A DNA stretch of 64,000 bases, taken from NCBI GenBank assembly GCA_938017975.1, contig CALIKQ010000048.1, positions 1 through 64,000 of the forward strand, in the 5' to 3' direction. Both the position numbers and the translations under genes were made by a program. A model generated the notes under the pieces. The model did not search any database, was not told where the DNA came from, and saw only the letters and a list, made by a program, of their open reading frames with translations. Below are positions 13,132-22,091 of this stretch, one piece after another (within the stretch, counting starts at the first letter, position 1; every line of letters begins with the position of its first letter). The stretch comes from an uncultured Pseudomonadales bacterium. Lineage in GTDB: Bacteria > Pseudomonadota > Gammaproteobacteria > Pseudomonadales > Azotimanducaceae.

Positions 13132-13170
13132 GTCATCCCCCTCCCCGAAGATCACAAAACCGTTGCCTTT

Positions 13171-13210
13171 TTACAAACTCAAAAATTGCCTTATAAACTC
13201 AAAAATTGAC
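13171..13210. repeat. Two 20-bp direct repeats upstream of the AraC regulator
   Basis: The units at 13171-13190 and 13191-13210 match at 18 of 20 positions. Their core is AAACTCAAAAATTG, and the 20-bp period is about two helical turns. AraC proteins commonly bind direct repeats with this phasing, so an operator is a reasonable inference. Confidence 0.55.
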
Positions 13211-13572
13211 CCTGTTTGCCGATTGATTAGACCAACTTAGCCTAAATATCAAACCAAAACAGCTTAATTTTTCTATATTTTGCGCGACAAACTGGGATGG
13301 CCCTTAAAGCGATACAAAGCTTGCAACACGCTCCAAAATTGACCGGTGGTTTTAACTGGTAAAAACATGGGCTTTTTCCCCGAATTATGACACCCAGCCA
13401 AGCATCACCCTGAAATACCTCGGTAAAGCGCTGTATCAAGGAAAAATTTTGAGATTAAACCAGGCGGGTTCAGTGGGCCACGTCTATCTTAGAACTCTAG
13501 CGGGGGTGCAGGTCGCTCTCCCTAAGCGTAAGCCCATCCTCTCCCTAAAACCTCTTTGCGACCTCGACACGA

Positions 13573-13606
13573 CCATGACCGAGGGAAGTCGCACCTTCGG
13601 TCATGG
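13573..13606. repeat. 10-bp perfect hairpin downstream of comEA
   Basis: Arms CCATGACCGA (13573-13582) and TCGGTCATGG (13597-13606) enclose a 14-nt loop. It lies 19 bp past the comEA stop on that gene's strand. No U-tract follows, so it is not a typical intrinsic terminator, but it may protect the 3' end of the comEA messenger. Confidence 0.5.
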
Positions 13607-13624
13607 CGCCCAATGCAAGACGGG

Positions 13625-13945
13625 CTACTCCACCATCTTAATTTTAATACGTGAGCGGTTACGTTTTATGGTATTGGCTCCAATACCCTTTACCGCTGTC
13701 AGCTCCTCCGCAGAGTAAAATTTCCCGAACCGGTCGCGGTAAGCGATGATCGCCTCAGCACGCTTTAAACCAATACCTTGCAAAGTATCCGCTAGCTGCT
13801 CAGCGGTCGCGGTGTTGATATCAACTGTCTCTTTTGACTTATCCGAAGCAACTTGAGCTTGCGGCGGCGCAGCGAAAGCCCCACTCGACAATAAAACCAA
13901 TGCGAGCATCCCTGCCGAAAACCGTTGTAACCTTTTTTTGATCAT
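13625..13945 (-). CDS. comEA: ComEA-type helix-hairpin-helix DNA-binding protein, exported
   Basis: The 106-residue protein has a signal peptide (about 1-25, ending in SSGAFAA), a short linker, and a ComEA HhH domain (about 41-104) with VDINTATAEQLADTLQGIG and VKGIGANTIKRN. Periplasmic ComEA proteins bind incoming DNA during natural transformation. Single-domain copies are common in gammaproteobacteria, including ones that have not been shown to be competent. GAGGAG lies 5 nt before the ATG. A similar gene lies between uvrB and the O-antigen locus in P. aeruginosa. Confidence 0.9.
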   Translation of the reverse strand: MIKKRLQRFSAGMLALVLLSSGAFAAPPQAQVASDKSKETVDINTATAEQLADTLQGIGLKRAEAIIAYRDRFGKFYSAEELTAVKGIGANTIKRNRSRIKIKMVE

Positions 13946-14073
13946 TGAAACTCCTCGTGTGAATTGAGAAAACCATCCAATTATTTGGTGGCCTCAATGT
14001 TACGCGGAGCCTTGCGGGATCAAGTCAGACCGGCGCTTGAAACGATGTACGCGGCATCTCATTGTGCCGAAAG

Positions 14074-15222
14074 TTAATCCCCCTCGATTCCTATAATGGG
14101 ACGAATCGAGGCCCAATTCCGACAGCTCGGGCAGTGCCAGCGCATGCGCTTGCCTTCAAAACCACAACTACCACAGCGATATGTCGATTTGTCGACGATG
14201 AGACGTTCAGCAAACTGTTTTAACAGCTCTAAATTTTGTTTGAGCGCGCCTTCGGCTGCGATTAAGTTCAGATCAATCAGCTCAATAAATCCACGAAGCG
14301 TCGGATTCTTTTGCATCTGATTGGCAATGAAACGCGCCAGAGCAGTGTCGCCCTCAGAAGATTGTATGACTCGCCCCAGAGCCAACACAACCGAGATAGA
14401 TGGATCTCGATCAAGGCACCGCTCAAGATAAGTTCGATACCGTTCCCCACTTCCTAGCTGTTCATGCGCTTGCTCAAGTGACAGCAGAGATTCACTGACA
14501 TAGCCTGGATCCTGATCCAGGACACGCTCTAGAAAGTGAATTGCCGCCTCAGCATCTCCTGATTTAAGCGCGACAGCGCCCTGCAGTAAACTCACTCGGG
14601 GATTCCGAGCATCGTGCCCGATGGCCTGCGTTAAGTGCGACGACGCTGCAACAAAATCATGATTTGCTAGGCTTAGTTCCGCTAATTCGCACCAATAATG
14701 AGAGATCGAGGGCTCGATGCTGGTACCGCCATCATCGCCAGTGATTTGTTTAGCAGTCTCAATTGCGCGATGCCAGTCGCGTTCTTGCTCATACACTTGA
14801 AGCGTCACCTTAAGGCTATCGCTTCGATATTCTGGATTCTCTTCAGCCAGTGCCACCGACATGGTCTCAGCTCGATCTAACAAACCTGCCTGCAAATAAT
14901 CCCGGGCCAACTCAATTTGAACCTCATGACGGGTCGCTCGATCGAGCCGAGCTCGACTTAGGACATTCTCGTGGACAAAAACCGCTTTTTCGAGCTCACC
15001 GCGTCTTCTCAGCAGCCCCCCAAGCGCCAGATGCGTGTCGATACTATCAGTCTCAACATCGAGCTCGGTCACAAGCGTTGCGACCGCTTCGTCCGGTTCA
15101 TCATTGAGCAAATGACGTAAACCCATTTCGTAATAACGACTTCTCTTACGTTCGCGTCGGCCCAATGCCCAACCGATTGCGATCGCTAATAAAATCAGCG
15201 GTAGCACCAACCAGTCGCTCAT
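14074..15222 (-). CDS. lapB: Lipopolysaccharide assembly protein B
   Basis: LapB (YciM) is an inner-membrane-anchored TPR protein that, with FtsH, controls LpxC levels and so lipopolysaccharide synthesis. The 382 residues show an N-terminal anchor (about 4-18), TPR repeats through about 30-340, and a C-terminal rubredoxin-type zinc ribbon with CGSCGF and CPSCRNW. It follows lapA by 97 bp in the conserved rpsA-ihfB-lapA-lapB order. Length and ribbon are normal for the family. Confidence 0.95.
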   Translation of the reverse strand: MSDWLVLPLILLAIAIGWALGRRERKRSRYYEMGLRHLLNDEPDEAVATLVTELDVETDSIDTHLALGGLLRRRGELEKAVFVHENVLSRARLDRATRHEVQIELARDYLQAGLLDRAETMSVALAEENPEYRSDSLKVTLQVYEQERDWHRAIETAKQITGDDGGTSIEPSISHYWCELAELSLANHDFVAASSHLTQAIGHDARNPRVSLLQGAVALKSGDAEAAIHFLERVLDQDPGYVSESLLSLEQAHEQLGSGERYRTYLERCLDRDPSISVVLALGRVIQSSEGDTALARFIANQMQKNPTLRGFIELIDLNLIAAEGALKQNLELLKQFAERLIVDKSTYRCGSCGFEGKRMRWHCPSCRNWASIRPIIGIEGD

Positions 15223-15319
15223 TTCCGCCTCGCTATTAAGCAGAATTGATCATAAGCGTTGAATCTTTTTTGATAAGAAAGGCGCCAATGGTGCCCTGAG
15301 CGATTAGCGAACCCAACAC

Positions 15320-15550
15320 TCATGATGATCGCGAGCCATGGATCCACTGCTTAACCTTGGCGGAGAAGCCACCAAGACTTAATCCGAGAATAAACACACC
15401 CACCAGCCACCAAGATAACGGCAGCTCCGGGGAACGAAGCGATAAAAATTGAAGCGACACACTGGTACTATTTTCCGTGGCCAGCAAAAACAGCACCCCA
15501 AAGAGGATCAGCAATAGCAATCGAAAGAGTTGGGTTTTGATCCACGCCAT
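15320..15550 (-). CDS. lapA: Lipopolysaccharide assembly protein A
   Basis: LapA (YciS) is a small membrane protein that acts with LapB in envelope assembly. The 76 residues have two hydrophobic helices (about 8-24 and 44-62) around the family segment LATENSTSVSLQFL. It lies between ihfB and lapB as in E. coli and Pseudomonas. Identification rests on size, topology and position together. Confidence 0.92.
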   Translation of the reverse strand: MAWIKTQLFRLLLLILFGVLFLLATENSTSVSLQFLSLRSPELPLSWWLVGVFILGLSLGGFSAKVKQWIHGSRSS

Positions 15551-15636
15551 GGAGCTCTTCTTCAGGTTCTACAGGCCACAACGACTTTTAACCTCTCAAA
15601 CAGGTTCGAGACGAACGAGATCTTTTTTGGGCGAAA

Positions 15637-15930
15637 TCAGTTGTTCGTCAAGCTCTGATTAACACGCTCTCTCAATTCTTTGCCCGGCTTAAAGTGAGGA
15701 ACGTACTTGCCAGGCAGAGAGACCGGATCACCAGTTTTCGGATTGCGCCCCATGCGAGGCGCACGATAATGCAAAGAAAAGCTACCAAAGCCCCGGATCT
15801 CGATCCGCTCACCACGTGCGAGCGAATCGGCCATCTGATCCAGGATCATCTTCACCGCGAGTTCCATATCCTTAGCGGTGAGCTGACTCTGAGATACCGT
15901 CAACTTCTCAATAAGCTCTGACTTTGTCAT
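15637..15930 (-). CDS. ihfB: Integration host factor, beta subunit
   Basis: The partner of ihfA in this window. The 97 residues carry the signature [20 protein letters not shown] in the DNA-binding arm and the typical start [10 protein letters not shown]. The gene follows rpsA by only 7 bp, the usual rpsA-ihfB arrangement, so both are likely transcribed together. Confidence 0.97.
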   Translation of the reverse strand: MTKSELIEKLTVSQSQLTAKDMELAVKMILDQMADSLARGERIEIRGFGSFSLHYRAPRMGRNPKTGDPVSLPGKYVPHFKPGKELRERVNQSLTNN

Positions 15931-15937
15931 AAGCCGT

Positions 15938-17629
15938 TTATTCCGATTCAGTGGCTGCTTTATCTTGCTCTTGCTTGATCAAATCACCCAAGGTTGCCGG
16001 CGTCACTGCCGCGACCTCACGCTCGCGGTGTTCTTTCACAGCAGTCTGCTCATCCGCCAAGTCCTTGGCTTTCACAGAAACCCCGAGACCTCGATTCTTT
16101 CGATCAACGTTCACGATCTTCACTTCGATGGTATCACCAACTGTCAATGCAGTTCTAGCGTCAGACACGTGATCTATTGAAAGATCGCTCGCCTTCAGTA
16201 TTCCCTCTACTTCATCTGCCAATTGTATGGTTGCCTGCTTGGCATCAACCTCTTTAACGGTTCCTGTAACAATGCTGCCCTTATCATTGATGGCAACATA
16301 ATCTGAAAAAGGATCCTGCTCCATCTGCTTGAGGCCAAGTGAAATCCGCTCTCGCTCTGGATCGATCGCTAGAATCACCGTCTCAATCTCATCACCCTTA
16401 GTGAACCGGCGAACCGCTTGCTCACCGGGCTCGTTCCAAGAGATATCCGAGAGATGGACCAAACCGTCGATCTCGCCCTCCAGGCCAATAAAGATACCAA
16501 AGTCAGTGATTGACTTGATGTAACCCTTGATACGATCACCCTTGGCATGCAGTGCTGAGAAGTCTTCCCATGGATTACCCTTACATTGTTTGATACCGAG
16601 TGAAATTCGTCGCCGCTCTTCGTCGATATCGAGCACCATGACTTCTACTTCATCACCAACTTGAACGACTTTCGATGGGTGAATGTTGCGGTTGGTCCAA
16701 TCCATTTCAGATACGTGCACCAAACCTTCCACGCCTTCCTCAAGTTCTGCAAAGCAGCCATAGTCTGTTAGGTTCGTTACTTTGGCGACTGTGCGAGCCC
16801 CTTCTGGGTAACGACGCGTAATAGCAACCCACGGGTCTTCTCCCAGTTGTTTGAGCCCCAGAGAAACACGATTTCGTTCTCGATCAAACTTGAGAACCTT
16901 GACGTCAATCTCATCACCCACGGCTACGATCTCGCTTGGATGCTTGATTCGCTTCCAAGACATATCCGTGATGTGTAACAAGCCGTCAATACCACCCAAG
17001 TCGACGAATGCGCCGTAGTCGGTAAGATTCTTGACGATCCCCTTGAGCTCGTGGCCCTCTTGCAGATTTTTGAGGAGTTCCTCGCGCTCGACGCTGTTTT
17101 CGGCCTCAAGCACAGACCGACGCGAAACAACCACATTGTTGCGCTTTTGATCGAGTTTGATGACCTTAAAATCGAGGGTTTGGCCCTCGAGTTGCTCATT
17201 GTCCCTCAGTGGTCGTACGTCGACCAAAGAACCGGGTAAAAAGGCTCGTATGTCCCTAATCTCTACCGTGAATCCGCCTTTAACCCGTCCACTGATGTAG
17301 CCCTGGATCACTTCGGAATCCTGATAAACTTTTTCTAACACTTCCCACGATTCGTTTCGCTTAGCTTTCTCGCGCGAGAGTTTCGTTTCACCGAAGCCGT
17401 CATCTACTGCATCCATTGCGACCTTGACCGTGTCGCCTATTTCGATTTCCAGCTCGCCTTTCTCGTTCAAAAATTGACCGCGCGGAATCACCCCTTCCGA
17501 CTTCAAACCTGCATGGACCGTGACCCATTCGGAGTCGATGTCGACCACAACACCGGTAATGATGGACCCTGACTTCAGCTCAACGGTTTTTAAACTTTCT
17601 TCAAATAACTCTGCAAAACTCTCGCTCAT
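15938..17629 (-). CDS. rpsA: Ribosomal protein bS1
   Basis: S1 binds mRNA on the 30S subunit and is needed for initiation on structured or weak leaders. The 563 residues contain six S1 (OB-fold) domains: two degenerate N-terminal ones that bind the ribosome, then four RNA-binding ones (for example [20 protein letters not shown] and [20 protein letters not shown]). This is the full gammaproteobacterial form. It lies between cmk and ihfB as in E. coli. Confidence 0.98.
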   Translation of the reverse strand: MSESFAELFEESLKTVELKSGSIITGVVVDIDSEWVTVHAGLKSEGVIPRGQFLNEKGELEIEIGDTVKVAMDAVDDGFGETKLSREKAKRNESWEVLEKVYQDSEVIQGYISGRVKGGFTVEIRDIRAFLPGSLVDVRPLRDNEQLEGQTLDFKVIKLDQKRNNVVVSRRSVLEAENSVEREELLKNLQEGHELKGIVKNLTDYGAFVDLGGIDGLLHITDMSWKRIKHPSEIVAVGDEIDVKVLKFDRERNRVSLGLKQLGEDPWVAITRRYPEGARTVAKVTNLTDYGCFAELEEGVEGLVHVSEMDWTNRNIHPSKVVQVGDEVEVMVLDIDEERRRISLGIKQCKGNPWEDFSALHAKGDRIKGYIKSITDFGIFIGLEGEIDGLVHLSDISWNEPGEQAVRRFTKGDEIETVILAIDPERERISLGLKQMEQDPFSDYVAINDKGSIVTGTVKEVDAKQATIQLADEVEGILKASDLSIDHVSDARTALTVGDTIEVKIVNVDRKNRGLGVSVKAKDLADEQTAVKEHREREVAAVTPATLGDLIKQEQDKAATESE

Positions 17630-17691
17630 TCATTCATCCTTGAGGTTACCCTCACCGCGCCCTCCAACTAAGGCCCGTCTATTGTTTCAAC

Positions 17692-18399
17692 TTAATCGGC
17701 GTTTGTGTTGGCACCCATTAAGTCACTGTTTTCGATGACGCTCCAAACCCTCGCGATCACTTCTGCAAGACTCAGATCAGAGCTATCGATGATAATTGCA
17801 TCTTCTGCTGGTACTAAAGGCGAAGTCGAACGGTTCGAATCCCGCTTATCCCGCGCCTCGATACTCTCCAGAAGGTCGGCAAGGCTAACATCCATACCCT
17901 TAGTTTTCAACTGGTTATAACGGCGATCCGCCCTCACCGAGGCACTCGCTGTTAGAAAAATCTTCACACCCGCGTCCTTAAAAACAACGGTGCCCATGTC
18001 TCTACCATCTGCAATCAGTCCCGGAGGTTTTCTAAAGCTCAATTGCAAATCTTCTAGGGCTTCACGAACCTTAGGCAAAGCGGCAACCGTTGAAGCGTCG
18101 ACCCCAGCTTCATCAGTTCGAATTTGGTGGGTCACTTCGCTATCTCCCAGCCAAACCGCCAGAGGCTCTGGTCCCTCATATGCAGGCTTGAAAGCGATAT
18201 CAAGCTCCCTGGCCAGCTTGGCAACCGCCTTCTCAGACGTGAGGTCGAGCCCGGATCGACGCGCAGCCAACCCAACCAATCGATAAAGCGCGCCGCTATC
18301 GAGCACATGAAATCCGGTTCGTGCAGCCAACGCTTGGGTAACGGCACCCTTGCCAGCCCCACTGGGACCATCGATCGCAATCACCTTGATCTCTGACAC
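17692..18399 (-). CDS. cmk: Cytidylate kinase
   Basis: Cmk phosphorylates CMP and dCMP. The 235 residues show the P-loop IDGPSGAGKGAVTQALA near the start, the substrate segment ADGRDMGTVVFKDAGVKIFL and the lid RDKRDSNRSTSPL. The start is taken as GTG at 18399, with AAGGAG 5 nt upstream. An ATG ten codons earlier is in frame but has that Shine-Dalgarno inside the coding region. The gene precedes rpsA, but the aroA normally found upstream is absent. Confidence 0.95.
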   Translation of the reverse strand: MSEIKVIAIDGPSGAGKGAVTQALAARTGFHVLDSGALYRLVGLAARRSGLDLTSEKAVAKLARELDIAFKPAYEGPEPLAVWLGDSEVTHQIRTDEAGVDASTVAALPKVREALEDLQLSFRKPPGLIADGRDMGTVVFKDAGVKIFLTASASVRADRRYNQLKTKGMDVSLADLLESIEARDKRDSNRSTSPLVPAEDAIIIDSSDLSLAEVIARVWSVIENSDLMGANTNAD

Positions 18400-19010
18400 A
18401 TGAACTCCTTGCAGCGCCCGCTCGCTCACAGGTACTTTTTGACTTTGATGCTTTTGAAATCGGCGCCATGAGGACTCTTCGCCCCGTGAACTTTCAGCCT
18501 TTTACACTTTCGCTGTTTTAACTTTCAGGTTTTAACCTTCCAACGCTCCAGTTTTTCAACATCATTCAATCAATAGACACAGTCTTCTTCAGCTTGGTCT
18601 GTGAACGGCGTGCCTGCGTTGATCCATCAAACCATCCGTTGCAACAAGCCCTCCGTTTCAACAAGCCCTCCGTTTCAACAAGCAATGAAACAGTCGCTTC
18701 ACCATCAATTGTGGTGATCGCAACAGCCCTGCTAACACTACCGCCAACACGCCTGACTTGTGTTTTGAATCTTTTGGTGGCCTTTGGTCGTGCCCCTCGG
18801 AAACTTCGGCCTAGGCATCACCGGCTTCTTTGCTCGCCGCTCACGCTACTGACAAGCCTACATTTTCTTTGCGCCTCGAAGAATCCATGCTCAAAAAGAG
18901 GTCCTTAACCACCAACAACGCCTCGACGCAGGCCGCTCTCACGTCAGGTCTCACATCAGGTCTCGCAGGCAGCAATCATTGCGCAACAGGTCGCAATTAC
19001 TGTTTCCAAA
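18400..19010. other. Gap at the usual position of aroA, with short tandem repeats
   Basis: About 610 bp between tyrA and cmk without a recognisable gene. In Pseudomonas this place is filled by aroA, fused to tyrA. I read the minus strand here and found no EPSP-synthase motif; one open frame lacks a start codon and resembles nothing I know. The stretch carries a 17-bp tandem repeat at 18642-18683 and a shorter 12-bp one near 18940-18965. Confidence 0.55.
18642..18683. repeat. 17-bp tandem repeat, 2.5 copies
   Basis: CAACAAGCCCTCCGTTT occurs at 18642-18658 and 18659-18675, followed by a partial copy CAACAAGC at 18676-18683. It lies in the non-coding gap where aroA would be expected, consistent with sequence no longer under coding constraint. 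Confidence 0.8.
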
Positions 19011-19880
19011 TTACAGTTTGGATTGCAGTTCGCTGAAATAGTCACGCGCCTGCTTGGCGCGCTCTAGCCGCGATAGCAAGGCCTCGGAATCTCCTTCCTC
19101 GATCAAATCAGCTGTCTCTTGCAGGGCTCCCATAAAGGTCTGGAGCAGTTTTAACAGGGCACCCCGGTTCGTTATAAAAATGTCGTGCCACATCTGAGGA
19201 TCACTCGCTGCGATGCGCGAAAAGTCTCTGAACCCTCCTGCAGCATAGTCAAATACCTCTCGTTCGTCCCCGAACCCGGCCAAGACGTCGACCAAAGTGT
19301 AGGCCAGCAAGTGCGGTAAATGGCTGGTTTGAGCAAGGATGTCATCATGATGCGCAACGCCCATCACGATCACCTCCGCTTCGAGCAAGTTCCAAAACTC
19401 ACGAACCATTTTAACAGCGGTCGGAGCGGTTATCTCCAACGGTGTCAAAATAACCTTATGGTTTACAAAGAGATCCGCGTCAGCAGCATGAACCGAATGC
19501 TGCTCAGAGCCTGCAATGGGATGACCTGGCACCCAATTCGCCGGTAGCTCGCCCCAAAGACGCTCAGCGGTTTTAACAATTGGTGCTTTGACGCTCCCCA
19601 CATCGGTTACCCAGCCTTTAAATCCCTCTAAAGCCGGCATACACTTTTCGATCTGCTGGACGGGCACACACACACAGATCAGATCGCAGCCATCGGTCAA
19701 AACGTCAAGCGAATCGGCGGCTTCATCGATGAGCTCTGAGGCCAGTCCAACTTCAAGAGATTCTCGTGCATTATCGTATGCAATGATGCGGATCCCCGGT
19801 AATCGCGCTTTGAGACCTTTCGCAATCGAGCCTCCAATCAGGCCAAGGCCCACCACGCCAACGGTTCGTATCGAATTCAC
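19011..19880 (-). CDS. tyrA: Prephenate dehydrogenase
   Basis: The enzyme oxidatively decarboxylates prephenate to 4-hydroxyphenylpyruvate on the way to tyrosine. The 289 residues have the NAD-binding fingerprint GVVGLGLIGGSIAKGL at the N-terminus, the catalytic-site segment GHPIAGSEQHS and a helical dimerisation domain (about 165-285). It is a stand-alone dehydrogenase, with neither the chorismate mutase of E. coli TyrA nor the AroA fusion seen in Pseudomonas. It starts 4 bp after hisC, so pheA-hisC-tyrA form one aromatic amino acid unit. Confidence 0.95.
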   Translation of the reverse strand: MNSIRTVGVVGLGLIGGSIAKGLKARLPGIRIIAYDNARESLEVGLASELIDEAADSLDVLTDGCDLICVCVPVQQIEKCMPALEGFKGWVTDVGSVKAPIVKTAERLWGELPANWVPGHPIAGSEQHSVHAADADLFVNHKVILTPLEITAPTAVKMVREFWNLLEAEVIVMGVAHHDDILAQTSHLPHLLAYTLVDVLAGFGDEREVFDYAAGGFRDFSRIAASDPQMWHDIFITNRGALLKLLQTFMGALQETADLIEEGDSEALLSRLERAKQARDYFSELQSKL

Positions 19881-19884
19881 AAAT

Positions 19885-20979
19885 TTAACCTAAGACGCTT
19901 TTGAGCGCGGTGGTGAATACTTGGTTTTCTGAAGGCGTGCCAACGGACACTCGCAAATGGTTGGGCAAACCATAAACGCCGACCGGCCTCACAATGACGC
20001 CTCGCTCAAGCAATCCTTGGTAAACCGGTAGGGCATCACTCTGGACATCGAAGCAAACAAAATTACCCGCAGAAGGAATCGCTGGCAGTGACAGTGATTC
20101 GAAAGCAGCATTGAGCACCGCTAATCCCTCTCGGTTAATCCGAACCCCCTCTGCAACATGCTCTGGATCATCAAGCGCCAATAACCCGGCTGCCAGCGCG
20201 ACGCTATTAACGTTGAATGGTTGACGAATTCGATTCATCAAATCTGCGATATCGGGATGACTGACAGAATAACCTAACCGTAACGCAGCAAGCCCAAAAG
20301 CCTTAGAGAACGTTCTCGTCACGACCAAATTCGGATAACGGTCCATGAGCTCAAGCCCATTGGGGTAATCAGCGTCTTCAACATATTCAACGTAGGCCTC
20401 ATCCAAAACCACGATGACAGAATCAGGTACGGCGCTCAAAAAAGCTTCGAGGGCGGTCTTGCCAACCCACGTGCCGGTGGGGTTATTGGGGTTCGCAATG
20501 AATACGAGCCGAGTCTGCGCATCAATGGCTTTAAGCGTTGCATCCAGATCCTGATAAAAGTTCTGGCATGGCACTTCTCTCAACGTCGCGCCGAGTGCCC
20601 GCGTCACTAAGCCGTACACGACAAACGCATGTTCCGAGACAACGGCATTTAATCCAGGACCGAGAAAAACACGCCCGAGTAGCTCGAGGACATCATTCGA
20701 TCCATTGCCTATGGTTATTTGATTCATGTCGCAATCGAGCAAACCTGACAACCGACGTTTTAACTCGTAGGCGCTACCGTCCGGATATCGCGCACCCTCT
20801 TTCAGTGTCGCCGCAAGGTCCGTATTCAACCTGGGGGTCGGCCCTAACGGATTTTCATTACTCGCCAATTTGACGATGCCAGTAATTCCAAGTTCTCGTT
20901 CGAGCTCTTCAATCGGCTTGCCGGGTTGATAGGGTGCGAGATCCAGAATGCCTGGGTTTGCGGCTTTAAAAAAATCCAT
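19885..20979 (-). CDS. hisC: Histidinol-phosphate / aromatic aminotransferase
   Basis: A PLP fold-type I aminotransferase of 364 residues, of the HisC2 type found next to pheA and tyrA. Seen motifs are KLASNENPLGP (substrate site), FIANPNNPTGTW, LDEAYVEY, and the PLP lysine in TFSKAFGLAALRLGY. Its place between pheA and tyrA suggests that it aminates phenylpyruvate and hydroxyphenylpyruvate as well as, or instead of, imidazole acetol phosphate. The spacing to both neighbours is only 2-4 bp. Confidence 0.93.
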   Translation of the reverse strand: MDFFKAANPGILDLAPYQPGKPIEELERELGITGIVKLASNENPLGPTPRLNTDLAATLKEGARYPDGSAYELKRRLSGLLDCDMNQITIGNGSNDVLELLGRVFLGPGLNAVVSEHAFVVYGLVTRALGATLREVPCQNFYQDLDATLKAIDAQTRLVFIANPNNPTGTWVGKTALEAFLSAVPDSVIVVLDEAYVEYVEDADYPNGLELMDRYPNLVVTRTFSKAFGLAALRLGYSVSHPDIADLMNRIRQPFNVNSVALAAGLLALDDPEHVAEGVRINREGLAVLNAAFESLSLPAIPSAGNFVCFDVQSDALPVYQGLLERGVIVRPVGVYGLPNHLRVSVGTPSENQVFTTALKSVLG

Positions 20980-20981
20980 CG

Positions 20982-22091
20982 TTAAGCCCTCAGGGCGCGG
21001 GGATAGCTGCCCAAAATTTTTACTTCTAATACGTCCTGATCAATCTCAGCAAGTACTGTCTCGATCATTGCGTCCGATGCATGGCCATCAAAATCAATAA
21101 AAAACACATAAGACCACATACCATGCTTCGAAGGTCTCGTTTCGATCGCTGTTAGGGAGATCTCATGCCGATGAAAAGGCTCGAGTACCTTAAACAAAGC
21201 CCCTGAATGGTTGTGGGTCGACACAATGATCGACGTTTTGTCATTGCCACTGGGCCCAACCGCCTCTCGACCGACTATAAGAAATCTTGTTGTATTATCA
21301 GAGAGATCTTCGATCTTTCGGGCTCGGATCATCAACCCATAGATTTGAGCCGCGACTTCCGAGGCAATGGCGCCCGCCTTCGGGTCGGACAAACACAGCT
21401 TAGCGGCTTCGGCATTGCTTGATACCACCACACGCGCCACGTTGGGGAAATGTGTATCCAGCCATCGCCGGCACTGCCCAAAAGTCTGCTGATGGGCATA
21501 GATTTTTTGAATCTCCGTTGAATCATCTAACGCCATGAAATGATGATGGACCTTGAGCTCGCACTCACCGCAAATTCGAAGCGAGGAGGTCAAAAAATTG
21601 TCTAATGTATGATTAACCACGCCCTCAGTCGAATTTTCTACAGGGACAACGCCGTAGTGACAATTTTCTGCAGCCACTTCTCGAAAAACATCATCTACAG
21701 TCACAAAAGGACGACAAATAACTGCCTCACCAAAGTGTTTCAGCGCCGCTTGCTGCGTAAATGTGCCCTCGGGACCCAAATAGGCAACTTCCATGGGTTC
21801 CTCAAGGGCCAAGCAAGCCGACATAACTTGACGAAAAATCTGCGTCACACGGTCATTGCTGAGCGGCCCCTGGTTTCTAGAGATTAAATGACGCAACACC
21901 TGCGCCTCTCGTTCGGGTCGATAAAAAATCGGCGTTGCATCCGGAGCCTCGGCTTGCTTTACTGCCGCGACGGATTGCGCGCAAGCTGCGCGGGCATTCA
22001 GCAATTCGAGGAGCTCTTGATCAATTTCATCGATTTTCTCGCGCAGCGCGCTTAAAGAAAGCTCAATGTCTTCATGCTTCGTCATGATCAT
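20982..22091 (-). CDS. pheA: Bifunctional chorismate mutase / prephenate dehydratase
   Basis: The P-protein makes phenylpyruvate from chorismate. The 369 residues comprise a chorismate mutase helix bundle (about 8-95, with [20 protein letters not shown]), the dehydratase (about 103-280, with [13 protein letters not shown] and the catalytic segment [11 protein letters not shown]) and a C-terminal ACT domain (about 290-365, with [20 protein letters not shown] and the ESRP-like ETRPSK) for phenylalanine feedback. The start overlaps the end of gyrA by 20 bp; a second in-frame ATG two codons later is equally possible. In Pseudomonas serC lies between gyrA and pheA, but here it does not. Confidence 0.96.
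   Translation of the reverse strand: MIMTKHEDIELSLSALREKIDEIDQELLELLNARAACAQSVAAVKQAEAPDATPIFYRPEREAQVLRHLISRNQGPLSNDRVTQIFRQVMSACLALEEPMEVAYLGPEGTFTQQAALKHFGEAVICRPFVTVDDVFREVAAENCHYGVVPVENSTEGVVNHTLDNFLTSSLRICGECELKVHHHFMALDDSTEIQKIYAHQQTFGQCRRWLDTHFPNVARVVVSSNAEAAKLCLSDPKAGAIASEVAAQIYGLMIRARKIEDLSDNTTRFLIVGREAVGPSGNDKTSIIVSTHNHSGALFKVLEPFHRHEISLTAIETRPSKHGMWSYVFFIDFDGHASDAMIETVLAEIDQDVLEVKILGSYPRALRA

Larger units (their letters stand above)
13156..13624. other. Intergenic stretch between the AraC regulator and comEA
   Basis: About 470 bp with no supported gene. It holds the AraC-proximal direct repeats (13171-13210), a further copy of AAAATTGACC near 13334 that also occurs at the end of the second repeat, and a strong hairpin at 13573-13606 beyond the comEA stop. 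Confidence 0.5.

Noticed and set aside
12560-13240. 226-codon plus-strand open frame
   Set aside because: It lies opposite the AraC regulator, has a Ser/Pro-rich composition with no known pattern, and the minus-strand protein is a clear family member.
13242-13439. 65-codon minus-strand open frame
   Set aside because: No Shine-Dalgarno, odd composition and no neighbour relation.
18594-18908. 104-codon plus-strand open frame in the aroA gap
   Set aside because: It contains the tandem repeats, has no ribosome binding site and no recognisable motif.
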